Assembly (NCBI GenBank): GCA_045118075.1
Contig: JBGUOI010000102.1
Coordinates: 1-39,755 of the forward strand
DNA from: Merdiplasma sp045118075
GTDB taxonomy: Bacteria; Bacillota; Clostridia; Lachnospirales; Lachnospiraceae
Reading direction: 5' to 3'
DNA: 39,755 nucleotides
Positions 16,063 to 24,517 of the stretch are shown here, piece by piece; the stretch's first letter is position 1, and each line of letters starts with the position of its first letter. Below the pieces are notes generated by a model that was given only the letters and a program-made list of their open reading frames with translations, did no database searches and was not told where the DNA came from. Both the position numbers and the translations under genes were made by a program.

Positions 16063-16875
16063 ATGAGTAAAGAATCACAGCTGCTAAGCGAGATCAGGGA
16101 ATACAAGCAGAAGGAGGGACGCATGGCCTTCTGGTGGCTGGGACAGCTGGGCTATGTCATTCGGATGGCAGGCCTTACCATTTATGCCGATCCGTTTTTA
16201 TCGGAGCTTGATGACCGGCTGTTTGCGCCGCCTCTTCGTGCGGATGAGATCGACAACGCAGATATCGTTCTCGGTTCCCATGATCATCTGGACCATATCG
16301 ATGACGATACATGGAAAGCGATCGCAAAAGCCTCTCCGCAGGCTGTGTTTGTACTGCCGAAGGTATTGACAGAACGTGTCAGCGCAAGAACCGGAATTCC
16401 CGCGGAGCGTATGATCGGGCTCGATGACGGGGCCTGTGCAAATGTCAAAGGGGTGACCATCAGGGCCATAGCTGCAGCCCATGAACTTCTAGACCCCGAT
16501 CCGGTGACCGGCGAATATCCCTGCCTTGGCTATGTGGTCGAAGGCGGCGGCCGCATGTTCTATCATGCCGGTGATACCTGCCTGTATGAAGGAATGATCA
16601 CGAAACTGAAAAAACTGGCTCCTATGGATGTGATGTTCGTGCCGATCAACGGAAGAGACGCTAAACGGTTCAGTGACGGCTGCATCGGGAACATGACCTT
16701 CCAGGAGGCGGTCGACCTGTGCGGGCAGCTCTCACCGGGGCTGGCCGTGCCGGGGCATTATGACATGTTCAGCAACAACCTTGGTTCCCCGTTGGAATTC
16801 AAGGCTTACCTGAAGGTGAAATATCCCAAAGTGGAATGCTGGATCGGAGAGCGCGGGAGCGCGGTGGAAGTATGA
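16063..16875 (+). CDS. UlaG-type metallo-beta-lactamase-fold hydrolase
   Basis: Metal-dependent hydrolase of the UlaG/YtnP-like branch, 270 residues from ATG 16063 (AAAGGA upstream at about 8 bases; a TTG six bases earlier is less likely). Motifs: FWWLGQLGYVIRMAGLTIYA at the start, YADPFLS, the metal motif SHDHLDHID, AAAHE, FYHAGDT with the bridging Asp, and PGHYDMF near the end. UlaG itself opens L-ascorbate 6-phosphate lactone, but no other ascorbate genes are present, so only a lactonase or phosphodiester-like hydrolase role can be stated. It follows the DapA-family gene by 12 bases and overlaps the flavin-reductase start as ATGA. Confidence 0.87.
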   Translation: MSKESQLLSEIREYKQKEGRMAFWWLGQLGYVIRMAGLTIYADPFLSELDDRLFAPPLRADEIDNADIVLGSHDHLDHIDDDTWKAIAKASPQAVFVLPKVLTERVSARTGIPAERMIGLDDGACANVKGVTIRAIAAAHELLDPDPVTGEYPCLGYVVEGGGRMFYHAGDTCLYEGMITKLKKLAPMDVMFVPINGRDAKRFSDGCIGNMTFQEAVDLCGQLSPGLAVPGHYDMFSNNLGSPLEFKAYLKVKYPKVECWIGERGSAVEV

Positions 16876-17465
16876 ACCTTGAGAAAAAGGAGACCTGGAG
16901 AGGCGGCAACATGCTTTATCCGGTCCCGGCGGTGATGATCAGCTGTCAGCGTCCGGGGGAGAAACCGAATATCATTACGGCGGCCTGGGCCGGAACGGTC
17001 TGTTCCGATCCGCCCATGGTGTCTGTCAGTATCCGTCCGGAACGGTATTCCTATGCGATCATAAAGGAGACGGGTCAGTTTGTCATCAACCTGACCACGC
17101 AGGAACTGGTCAGGGCAGCGGATTACTGCGGCGTGCGATCAGGTGCATCGGTCGATAAGTTTGGTGAGATGCATCTTAGTGCGGTCCCTGCAAAAACACT
17201 GGACTGTCCGATCATCGGTGAGAGCCCGGTCAATCTGGAGTGCCGTGTCACGAAGATCCTGGAACTTGGGTCTCATCATATGTTCCTGGCGAAGGTGGAA
17301 GCGGTGGATGTGCTCCGGGAACTGCTGGATGAAAAGGGAAAACTGGATCTTGGCAAAGCAAAGCTTACAGCCTATTCTCACGGCGTTTATCACGCACTGG
17401 GAAGAGAACTGGGGACATTTGGCTTCAGTGTCCGGAAAAAACACAGAGAGAAAAAGAAAAAATGA
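16872..17465 (+). CDS. Flavin reductase family (FMN-binding split-barrel) protein
   Basis: FMN-dependent flavoredoxin/flavin reductase-like protein, 197 residues. Recognisable elements are YPVPAVMISCQRPGEKPNII, AWAGTVCSDPPMVSVSIRP, FVINLTTQELV, DYCGVRSGASVDKF and the late histidine segment AYSHGVYHALG. Family members reduce FMN or transfer electrons from NAD(P)H, and some act as partners of oxygenases or reductases; none is adjacent here. The start ATG 16872 overlaps the preceding stop by ATGA and is preferred over the upstream open frame to 16836. The C-terminus is a lysine/arginine-rich tail that overlaps the lipase start by four bases. Confidence 0.87.
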   Translation: MNLEKKETWRGGNMLYPVPAVMISCQRPGEKPNIITAAWAGTVCSDPPMVSVSIRPERYSYAIIKETGQFVINLTTQELVRAADYCGVRSGASVDKFGEMHLSAVPAKTLDCPIIGESPVNLECRVTKILELGSHHMFLAKVEAVDVLRELLDEKGKLDLGKAKLTAYSHGVYHALGRELGTFGFSVRKKHREKKKK

Positions 17466-18568
17466 GTGATTTAAAGTTCGTTTTCGTCCATGGCCTGTCG
17501 GGCTGGGGAAGCTATGATGAGAAATATAAGCGCCTGCCTTACTGGGGAATGCGCGGCGGCGATCTGATGGAACGCCTGCGCGGGGAGGGTTTTTCTTGTT
17601 ATGCTGCCTCGGTGGACCCGAGCGGAAGCGCTTGGGACAGAGCCTGTGAATTGTATGCGCAGATCGCCGGTACACGAACGGATTACGGGGCAGCACACGC
17701 TGCCCTTTTTGGGCATGAACAGTTTGGAAAGGACTTTTCAGATAAGCCGCTGGTGCCCGGTTTTGATGAGTCAGCAAAGCTGGTTCTGGTGGGCCATTCT
17801 TTCGGAGGAGCGACCATTCGCCTGTTTGCTCACCTGATGAGTGAGGGGAGTATTGAGGAGAAAAACGCCTCTCCCGAAACAGAACTTTCCCGGTTTTTTG
17901 TCGGCGGGCACGGGGATGCCATCCATGCGTTGGTGACGATCGCAGCGCCTCATAACGGAACGACTGCTTATGATATGCTGGAGGATTCTTCCTTTGATCC
18001 GGAAAAAGTGAAAGTTCCCTGGTGGAGCAATGCGGCGGCCAGGATGATGTCGAGAAGAGTGAAAGCGGCAGCGGACGGACGGGATGAGACTGACTATGCT
18101 GCCTTTGACATGCACATCGATAACGCCGATGCTTTAAACCGGCGTCTTAAAGTACCGCCTTTTACTTACTGTTTTTCTTTTCCCTGCCGCTTTACGAAGA
18201 GCGACGGAACAGGAAACCAGGTGCCGAAAAAGAAGATGGAAGAACTCTTTGTGAAGCGCTCTTATCAAATGGGAGCTTATGCCGGAACGACCCGCGGAGG
18301 TATCATCACAGACGATTCATGGAAAGAAAATGACGGCCTGGTCAATACGGTGTCGGCGATGTCTCCCTCTCATGCGCCTGCAAAGGAGTTTGACAAGAAG
18401 AATATAGAGCCGGGAATCTGGCAGGTAATGCCGACCGTTGACGGCGATCACATGGCGCTGCAGGGAGGTCTTGTCCACCGGCATGAAGTTTATTCATTTT
18501 ACAGGAAACTGCTGGCGATGATCAGCAGACTGAAACAAGAATCTTCTGAAAAAGGGGGAAATGTATGA
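17462..18568 (+). CDS. Lipase of the staphylococcal/Geobacillus (family I.5/I.6) type, no signal peptide
   Basis: Alpha/beta-hydrolase lipase of 368 residues beginning FVFVHGLSGWGSYDEKYKRL with an oxyanion-hole HGL, a Trp-containing zinc-region segment, and YAASVDPSGSAWDRACELYA. The nucleophile is Ser113 in VGHSFGG, the acid probably Asp291 in ENDGLVNT and the base His330 in GDHMAL, the spacing expected of large Gram-positive lipases. Known members are exported; this one starts directly at the first strand with no signal peptide. It could be intracellular, or exported by another route. The ATG overlaps the flavin reductase stop, and its own stop overlaps the next gene's start. The substrate may be a lipid or polyester; this is inference. 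Confidence 0.85.
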   Translation: MSDLKFVFVHGLSGWGSYDEKYKRLPYWGMRGGDLMERLRGEGFSCYAASVDPSGSAWDRACELYAQIAGTRTDYGAAHAALFGHEQFGKDFSDKPLVPGFDESAKLVLVGHSFGGATIRLFAHLMSEGSIEEKNASPETELSRFFVGGHGDAIHALVTIAAPHNGTTAYDMLEDSSFDPEKVKVPWWSNAAARMMSRRVKAAADGRDETDYAAFDMHIDNADALNRRLKVPPFTYCFSFPCRFTKSDGTGNQVPKKKMEELFVKRSYQMGAYAGTTRGGIITDDSWKENDGLVNTVSAMSPSHAPAKEFDKKNIEPGIWQVMPTVDGDHMALQGGLVHRHEVYSFYRKLLAMISRLKQESSEKGGNV

Positions 18569-19593
18569 GCACAGTTGTGCTGATGGGAGTGAAAATACTG
18601 CTGGCTGTATTCTGGCTTTTGATAGTCCCGCTTATGATCGGAGAAGACCTGGCCGCAGGGTATGCCATTCTCTTTGCCGTGACGGAGCTTCTGGCCGTTC
18701 CGATGATCTTTGCGGGGGCGCCGCTGCATCTGCTGGCAATTGCCTATACAGTGGTTATTGCCGGATTGTTCGTTATCCTGCGTGTGGTCCCGGATAAGGG
18801 GGTCAGCGTGCGCGCCAGGATCAGGGAATGCCCGCAGAAGGCGCTGGAATGGCTGAAAGACGGTTCATGGGTCCTGTGGATCGCACTGTTCGTGATCGCT
18901 TACCAGATGGTGGTGATGAGTCAGATGATCCATATCGACGCAGACGACAGTTTCTATGTCGGACAGGCGGTCACGGATCTGGCAAAAAACAGTGTCTACC
19001 GGTATGAACCTTACACGGGTAATCTGTATCCGTATCTTCCCGGCCGCTATACGCTTTCTCCGTTCCCGGCATTTTTGTCAATGACCGCTCTGCTTTGCGG
19101 AAAGATTCATCCGGCTATCCTGGCACACATGATCATGCCTCCGATGTTCCTGGCGGCGGTCTATGTGGTCATGAACCGGTTCGGGAAACGGTTCTTCCCG
19201 GATTCGGCAAAAGACAGGGCGTGGTTTTTGCTGATCTGTGCAGCGCTGTTTCAGTTCAGCGCCTGGACGATCTACAATGCCGGAAATTTCGCGATGGTCC
19301 GTATCTGGCAGGGAAAAGGGTTCCTGGCAGGTGCATTCCTGCCGCTTCTGCTGGATCGGTCCATGACACTTCTGTTCAATGACGGGAAGAAGTCAGGGTT
19401 TGCCGCTCTGGCGGTTACCGTGACGGCCTGCTGCCTGCTTTCTTCCATGGGAATCGCACTGGCGCCGCTCTGCGTGGGATCGGTCATGCTGGCGGCACTG
19501 ATCAGCCGGAAAAATCTTTTGAGGATCCTCGGCGTCGGCCTTTGCTGTCTGCCGTGTGCCTTCCTGGCTGCATTATATGTACTGCTCTGGTAA
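18565..19593 (+). CDS. Polytopic membrane protein (DUF6077-like), N-terminal part
   Basis: Integral membrane protein of 342 residues with about nine hydrophobic helices. A soluble-looking loop after the fourth holds IHIDADDSFYVGQAVTDLAK and RYEPYTGNLYPYLPGRYTLS. A DD element followed by conserved Tyr/Pro residues in the first large extracytoplasmic loop is typical of GT-C-like or DUF6077 membrane proteins, which are proposed envelope glycosyl-transfer or lipid-linked proteins. I cannot assign a reaction. The ATG overlaps the lipase stop. The product ends abruptly after a hydrophobic stretch (AALYVLLW), and the following gene begins with more helices; together they total about 600 residues, a length seen for full DUF6077 proteins. 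Confidence 0.7.
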   Translation: MSTVVLMGVKILLAVFWLLIVPLMIGEDLAAGYAILFAVTELLAVPMIFAGAPLHLLAIAYTVVIAGLFVILRVVPDKGVSVRARIRECPQKALEWLKDGSWVLWIALFVIAYQMVVMSQMIHIDADDSFYVGQAVTDLAKNSVYRYEPYTGNLYPYLPGRYTLSPFPAFLSMTALLCGKIHPAILAHMIMPPMFLAAVYVVMNRFGKRFFPDSAKDRAWFLLICAALFQFSAWTIYNAGNFAMVRIWQGKGFLAGAFLPLLLDRSMTLLFNDGKKSGFAALAVTVTACCLLSSMGIALAPLCVGSVMLAALISRKNLLRILGVGLCCLPCAFLAALYVLLW

Positions 19594-19605
19594 GGAGGAA
19601 CCCAA

Positions 19606-20385
19606 ATGAGTCTGATCATGAAATCATTCGATGCACTTAAAGAGTGTGTCCGGATATGGAATAAATACTGGGGCGCCGGTTGGGCACTTATTCCGTTCCT
19701 GCTTGGAGCGGCCTTCCTGCTCGTTTTCAGGAGAAAAGATAAAGAAGTCAAAAACCTGCTGCTGACGGCAGTTTCGGGTGTGTTTGTGTTTTTCTTCCCG
19801 TTGGCGGCAAAGCTGATGTGGAAGTTCATCGGAATGGATGTTTACTGGCGCGTTTTGTGGATCGTTCCGGTCATTCCGCTGACAGCCTGCGCAGCTGTGC
19901 ATGCGATGCGCGGAGTCGGGACACGAAACCTGCGTTTTATCATCATTATCATTACGGTGATCGTCCTTACCGGAAAGGATTTCAGAAGCGCTTATGTGCG
20001 TGTTAACAATTCCCGGCAGGTACCGGATACGGTGGCAGCGGCTGTTGACCTGATCAATGAAGACCGGGCGGGCAAAGACGTGATGGTGGCAGGAGACGAT
20101 TTTCTCGCTTCCTATATCCGTGTTTACGACCCGGATATCCGCATGCCTTACGGGCGCGCCATGCGCTATGTCATCTCCATACCGGGCATCGGGATCTACC
20201 AGGGTCTGCAGAAGGCTCCGGACTGTAATTACGCGCGCCTGGCCAAATATGCTTCCAGGGAGGACTGCGATTACCTGCTTGTTTGCAAGATCACTCCGGA
20301 AGGAGAGGATTGGCTTAAGAAGATCAACTATGAGAAGATCGGAGAAGCCGGGAATTATGCAGTAATGAAGAGGATAAACGGGTAA
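19606..20385 (+). CDS. Membrane protein, possible C-terminal part of the DUF6077-like protein
   Basis: 259 residues with four hydrophobic segments in the first 120 residues (WALIPFLLGAAFLLVF; FVFFFPLAAKLMWKF; VLWIVPVIPLTACAAVHAM; FIIIIITVIVLTG). A soluble domain follows (AAVDLINEDRAGKDVMVAGD, RMPYGRAMRY, DCDYLLVCKI, IGEAGNYAVMKR). The soluble part resembles the periplasmic tail of membrane glycosyltransferase-like proteins. It has its own strong AAGGAGG site directly after the preceding stop, 12 bases away, so it is translated independently. It may be an ancient split of a single protein, or a partner subunit. It is the last gene of the operon; a terminator hairpin follows. Confidence 0.68.
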   Translation: MSLIMKSFDALKECVRIWNKYWGAGWALIPFLLGAAFLLVFRRKDKEVKNLLLTAVSGVFVFFFPLAAKLMWKFIGMDVYWRVLWIVPVIPLTACAAVHAMRGVGTRNLRFIIIIITVIVLTGKDFRSAYVRVNNSRQVPDTVAAAVDLINEDRAGKDVMVAGDDFLASYIRVYDPDIRMPYGRAMRYVISIPGIGIYQGLQKAPDCNYARLAKYASREDCDYLLVCKITPEGEDWLKKINYEKIGEAGNYAVMKRING

Positions 20386-20391
20386 AGAACG

Positions 20392-20417
20392 GGGGGCGGC
20401 AGGCCCCCGCGTTTTTT
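20392..20417 (+). terminator. Terminator hairpin between the lipase/DUF6077 operon and the M16 gene
   Basis: GGGGGC (20392-20397) pairs with GCCCCC (20403-20408) around a GGCAG loop, followed by GCG and six T. It lies just 23 bases before the start codon of the peptidase gene, with that gene's ribosome binding site in between. Confidence 0.8.
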
Positions 20418-20440
20418 GAGAATCAGGAGGAAGAAAACCA

Positions 20441-23400
20441 ATGAAAAGAAAGAGCATAGCGATTTTTCTGGCGGCGTCCATGCTGGTGCCTTCTCTTTCG
20501 GGGACTTTTGTGGCCGAGGCTGTTCCGGAAGAGACCGAGCTTTTTCAGGCAGCAGAATACGTTACGGAAGAGACGGAATTTGAGGCCGAAGAAACGGAAA
20601 CTGCAGCGGATCTTCCGCAGGTCGGAGACGTGGTCTGCGGCTTTGAGACAAAAGAGATCCGCGACTTTGACATTGCAGGAGCCAAAGTGGTGTTGTTTGA
20701 ACATCAGAAGACCGGGATGAAACTTTTGTACGTCGCCAATGATGACGTCGACCGGACATTCAACCTGGCGTTTATGACGGAGGCAATCGACAAGACCGGC
20801 CTTCCGCATGTGTTTGAACACAGTACACTTGACGGGAGTAAAAAGTATCCATCCAGGTCATTGTTCTTCAACCTGAGTTACCAGACTTATAACTCCTTCA
20901 TGAATGCGATCACCAACCCGCGGTATACGACATACCCGATCTCGAGCCTTTCGGAAGAACAGCTGCTTCGTTATGCCGATTATTATACGGACAGCTGCCT
21001 GCATCCGATGATCATGGAGGATGAGGACATTTACCGCGAAGAAGCGTGGAGGTACCGGATGGAGGATGCCGACTCGCCCCTGACGATCGAGGGTACGGTG
21101 TACTCGGAGATGCTCGGAGCCGCAACGGTTATCCAGGCAGGTCTTTTCAATGCCCTTTCAGATACTTTCCCGGGATCGACCATCGGAAATATGAGCGGCG
21201 GCGATCCTGACTATATTCCTGATATGACATGGGAATCACTGAAGGACTACCATGACCGCTATTATCACCCATCCAACTGCCTTGGCCTTCTCTACGGGCA
21301 GTTTGACGATTATACGGCTTTCCTTGACCTGCTGGATAAGGCTTTTGAACCGTATGAGTATACGGAAACCGACCACAGTGATGAAAACTATGTGCCCGCG
21401 GAAGGTCATACCAGTGCGGATCATGTTTTCCCGGTGGAATCAAGCTCGTCCGCAGAGCACCAGAGCGCTGTTTTCTATTCGAAGCTGCCCGGTGAACTGA
21501 CTTATGAGGAAGAACTCCGGATGCAGACACTGTGCAGCCTGATAAATGATAATGCTTCTTCCCTGATGCAGAAACTCAGACAGGCCATTCCTTACGGGGA
21601 TTTCACCTCTACTCTCGAAGAAGAGGGGCCGGAACGGGCGGTCATGTTCTATGCGCTGAATGTAGATGCGGCAGATAAAGACCTGTTCTGCTCCATTGTG
21701 GATGAAACATTGAGAGAATATGCCGAAAACGGTATCTCAAAAGATCAGGTGGACGCAGCAATGTCTGAGCTGAAGATCACCAACCAGCTTTTGAGAGAAA
21801 GTACGAACCTGGGTGTTTCTCTGGCATCCGGTTTCTCAAATGGTTATTCCGTTACAGGTAAGCCGTTTGCCTACCTGGATCAGATCGAAGCACTCTATCA
21901 GATCGAAGACTGGTATGAGGAAGGTGTTTACACAGACCTGATAGGCAAGTATCTGGTTGATAATGAGCGCACTGTCATTTCGGTCACTTATCCGGAACCC
22001 GGTCTGAAAGAGGAGAAGGAAGCGCAGCTGGCCAAACATCTGGAAGAGGTCAAAGCCTCGATGTCTGAAGAAGAGATCGATCAGATCATCGCTGCCTCCA
22101 ATGAACCGGACCCGGCAGACGATTCGTCTGAGTATGTGAAGGCGCTTCAGGCAGTCACCGTGGAATCGCTTCCGGAAGAGTATAAAGAATATGAGATCCG
22201 AGACGAGACGACTCAGGAAAATGTCCGTTTCCTCGAGGTGCCGGCCGGTGTGGACGGTGTCGGCGATGTGGAGATCCTGCTTGATGCAGGCGGAATCGAA
22301 ACGGAAGACCTTCACTGGCTTAAACTGCTGGCAGACCTCTCAGGCGAGATCGATACGACAAAGCATACGAAGGAAGAGCTTGCTTCCCTGATCTCCAGGT
22401 ATTTCTACGGACTGGGCACGGATATAGTCTCCATTGGCGACCTGGATGAGTTTGACTTATATCTGCAGGCCAGCTGGATCGCACTGGACGAAAACCTTGA
22501 GACAGCCTACGAACTGATCGATGAAATGCTGTATTCCATGGATTTTTCCAGGACGGACCAAATCGCGAACCAGATCGAATCGATGAACGCAAATACTAAG
22601 ATGGGGGTTAACAATGCCCCGTACAATATCCAGATCGCACGAGCTCTTGGAACAGATAATAAGCGCGTCCGCTGCTCCGCTTATTTGAGAGATCTCGAAT
22701 ATTATGATTTCCTGAACGGGGTCCTTAAACAGATCGAAGAAGATCCTGCCTCTGTAACGGCGCGTCTTGAGAAGGTGGCCGGGCAGATGCACAACCGCTT
22801 CGGATCGGTCGCCGTCTTTGCCGGAAACGAGGAGAGCATGGCGCTGAACCGCGATTGTGTACAGAAGTTCCTCGATGGGCTTGACTGTACCGAGATCGTG
22901 AAACAGGAACACGAATTTGATCCGTTCCCGGCATCGGAAGCGATCATCGTCGACAACGGTGCTTCGTTCAATATGGAGGCGATCAGTACTCAGGAACTGG
23001 GCGTGGACGGAGAGGACGCCTCGTACAGAGTGCTTTCAGCTTATGTCACGGATGCCTTCCTGTATCCGGATCTGCGCGACCGTTACGGCGTGTACGGCGT
23101 ACTTCACGGTGTGATGCGCGAAGGCATGTACACGATCAGTTACCGCGACCCGAATGTGAAGGAGACCTTCGATGTGTATGCACAGCTGGCCGATGAGATC
23201 GAGGCGGACGAGCCCACCCAGGAAGAATTGGACGGATATATCCTTTCGACTTACTCGATCCTGGCCGCGCCGATCGGGGAACTCTCAGGCGCGATCGCCG
23301 CAGCATCCAATCACCTGGATGGAAAGGAACAGGACCTGACCCTGAAGTATATGAAGCAGGTGAAATCCGTCACACCGGAGCGCGCAGCGGAGTATGCCGA

Positions 23401-23908
23401 AATGTGCCGGAAGATGGCCAAGGAAGGTGCGGTATCCACTGCCGGACCCGCATCCTCGATCAATAAAGAGGCAGAGCGGTATGAACAGATCATCAATCCG
23501 TTCGGTACGCAGGACAAATCCCAGGCCAGCTTTGAGGATGTGCCTGAAGATCATCCTCTGTGCGAAGCCGTTCGCTTCGCGTATGAGAACAATCTCATGC
23601 AGCCGCTGACGGAGGAGAACTTCGGCGTAGACGAGAAAGCGAATAAGAAAGACCTTCTGCTTGCTTTCTATGTCCTGGCAGGCGGTACCCCGGATGTGGA
23701 AGAGATGACCGCATTCATGTCGCAGAACGGGATCATCGAAGCAGATGAAGACCTCACGGCAGGGATCGTGCCCGATGATGTATGGCAGCTTCTTTCAATG
23801 GCGGCGGGGACACCCGCGGAACCTCTGACGCAGACCGCTTCACCGGACAGCGTGACCAGAGGGGAGCTTTGCGAAATGCTGAAAGTGTTCATGGAAAGTC
23901 TTTCATAA
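20441..23908 (+). CDS. Secreted M16C (PreP-like) metallopeptidase with C-terminal SLH anchor
   Basis: Zinc endopeptidase of the presequence-protease branch of family M16, 1155 residues. A signal peptide (about 1-27) and an acidic Glu/Thr-rich linker precede the catalytic half. The inverted zinc motif is HVFEH (His123, Glu126, His127), and EGTVYSEM supplies the likely third ligand Glu223 at the spacing of PreP. NAITNPRYTTYPISS matches the M16C substrate-pocket block, and the second non-catalytic M16 half follows. Residues 1029-1155 look like two to three S-layer-homology modules (FEDVPEDHPLCEAVRFAYEN; VTRGELCEMLKVFME). PreP-type enzymes degrade peptides inside a closed chamber. An exported, wall-anchored version suggests peptide scavenging or signal degradation. 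GGAGGAAG precedes the ATG. Confidence 0.88.
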   Translation: MKRKSIAIFLAASMLVPSLSGTFVAEAVPEETELFQAAEYVTEETEFEAEETETAADLPQVGDVVCGFETKEIRDFDIAGAKVVLFEHQKTGMKLLYVANDDVDRTFNLAFMTEAIDKTGLPHVFEHSTLDGSKKYPSRSLFFNLSYQTYNSFMNAITNPRYTTYPISSLSEEQLLRYADYYTDSCLHPMIMEDEDIYREEAWRYRMEDADSPLTIEGTVYSEMLGAATVIQAGLFNALSDTFPGSTIGNMSGGDPDYIPDMTWESLKDYHDRYYHPSNCLGLLYGQFDDYTAFLDLLDKAFEPYEYTETDHSDENYVPAEGHTSADHVFPVESSSSAEHQSAVFYSKLPGELTYEEELRMQTLCSLINDNASSLMQKLRQAIPYGDFTSTLEEEGPERAVMFYALNVDAADKDLFCSIVDETLREYAENGISKDQVDAAMSELKITNQLLRESTNLGVSLASGFSNGYSVTGKPFAYLDQIEALYQIEDWYEEGVYTDLIGKYLVDNERTVISVTYPEPGLKEEKEAQLAKHLEEVKASMSEEEIDQIIAASNEPDPADDSSEYVKALQAVTVESLPEEYKEYEIRDETTQENVRFLEVPAGVDGVGDVEILLDAGGIETEDLHWLKLLADLSGEIDTTKHTKEELASLISRYFYGLGTDIVSIGDLDEFDLYLQASWIALDENLETAYELIDEMLYSMDFSRTDQIANQIESMNANTKMGVNNAPYNIQIARALGTDNKRVRCSAYLRDLEYYDFLNGVLKQIEEDPASVTARLEKVAGQMHNRFGSVAVFAGNEESMALNRDCVQKFLDGLDCTEIVKQEHEFDPFPASEAIIVDNGASFNMEAISTQELGVDGEDASYRVLSAYVTDAFLYPDLRDRYGVYGVLHGVMREGMYTISYRDPNVKETFDVYAQLADEIEADEPTQEELDGYILSTYSILAAPIGELSGAIAAASNHLDGKEQDLTLKYMKQVKSVTPERAAEYAEMCRKMAKEGAVSTAGPASSINKEAERYEQIINPFGTQDKSQASFEDVPEDHPLCEAVRFAYENNLMQPLTEENFGVDEKANKKDLLLAFYVLAGGTPDVEEMTAFMSQNGIIEADEDLTAGIVPDDVWQLLSMAAGTPAEPLTQTASPDSVTRGELCEMLKVFMESLS

Positions 23909-23940
23909 GAAGATGTGATAGGCCTGCGTCAGGGTGTAAT

Positions 23941-23972
23941 GCCCGGGCACAGGCCTTTGGCCTGCCCCGGGC
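23941..23972 (+). repeat. Strong GC hairpin downstream of the M16 gene
   Basis: GCCCGGG plus CAGGCC on the left arm (23941-23955) pairs with GGCCTG plus CCCGGGC on the right (23959-23972), with a small internal loop and a TTT terminal loop. No T-run follows (the sequence is CAGCCTCCAAAAAA), so it does not look like a standard intrinsic terminator. It may stabilise the 3' end or lie in the leader of the next gene. Confidence 0.6.
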
Positions 23973-24002
23973 CAGCCTCCAAAAAAGAAAGGAGCAGCGC
24001 AT

Positions 24003-24416
24003 ATGTCTTGTTGGAGAAGAACGACAGTCTTAAGAATCCCGGCAATCAGACTGGGTTTCATCAACCGTCAGGAATGGAATGAATTTCTGGGAAAACATGA
24101 GGAAGATTTCAATTGGGAGCCCGGTTTTTTCGCACCGGCTCTGTGCGATTGCTATGATTGGGATGATAATGATGAGCCTGAGCGGGTACCTGGACCGTTT
24201 CTTGATTATTATCTTGACGAGATCATTCCGCTTTTGCCTGAGGAAAACTCTTATCATGAGAACGACTGCGTCAGGGAACTGACGCAGGTGGAGAAAGAAA
24301 AATACCTGCCCTTGTTCCGGGAGCTGTTCCCGGATTTTACAATGGAGAAAATGAAGGATGTGCATTATTGCCAATACGAATGGTATGACGGGACGGAAGC
24401 ACCATATAATTACTGA
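24003..24416 (+). CDS. Hypothetical 137-residue acidic protein
   Basis: Family not recognised. The product is cytoplasmic-looking (no signal peptide or membrane helix) and rich in Asp, Glu, Tyr and Trp. Notable are a CDCYDWDDNDEPERVPGPF segment (about 48-66), LDYYLDEIIPLLPEEN, and a C-terminal HYCQYEWYDGTEAPYNY. The four cysteines do not form a clear metal-binding pattern. AAAGGAG about 8 bases upstream supports ATG 24003. It sits between two surface-protein genes on the same strand. A small immunity or accessory protein would be possible but nothing in the sequence shows it. Confidence 0.65.
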   Translation: MSCWRRTTVLRIPAIRLGFINRQEWNEFLGKHEEDFNWEPGFFAPALCDCYDWDDNDEPERVPGPFLDYYLDEIIPLLPEENSYHENDCVRELTQVEKEKYLPLFRELFPDFTMEKMKDVHYCQYEWYDGTEAPYNY

Positions 24417-24517
24417 ACCTGCTGCCCGGGGAGAGGAAATCCGTCTTGTTTCTTTTAATTATCCTGCATTCATGATATAAATAGTGTAAATATCGTTTGC
24501 TGAAGAGGATGAACAGA

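Noticed and set aside
16063..16875. Assignment as ascorbate lactonase ulaG
   Set aside because: No ascorbate PTS, UlaD, E or F genes nearby; only family-level assignment is supported.
19624..20481. 285-residue minus-strand open frame
   Set aside because: Opposite the membrane-protein gene, rich in His/Arg, runs across the plus-strand terminator.
23941..23972. GC hairpin as an intrinsic terminator of the M16 gene
   Set aside because: No T-run follows the stem; listed only as a hairpin.
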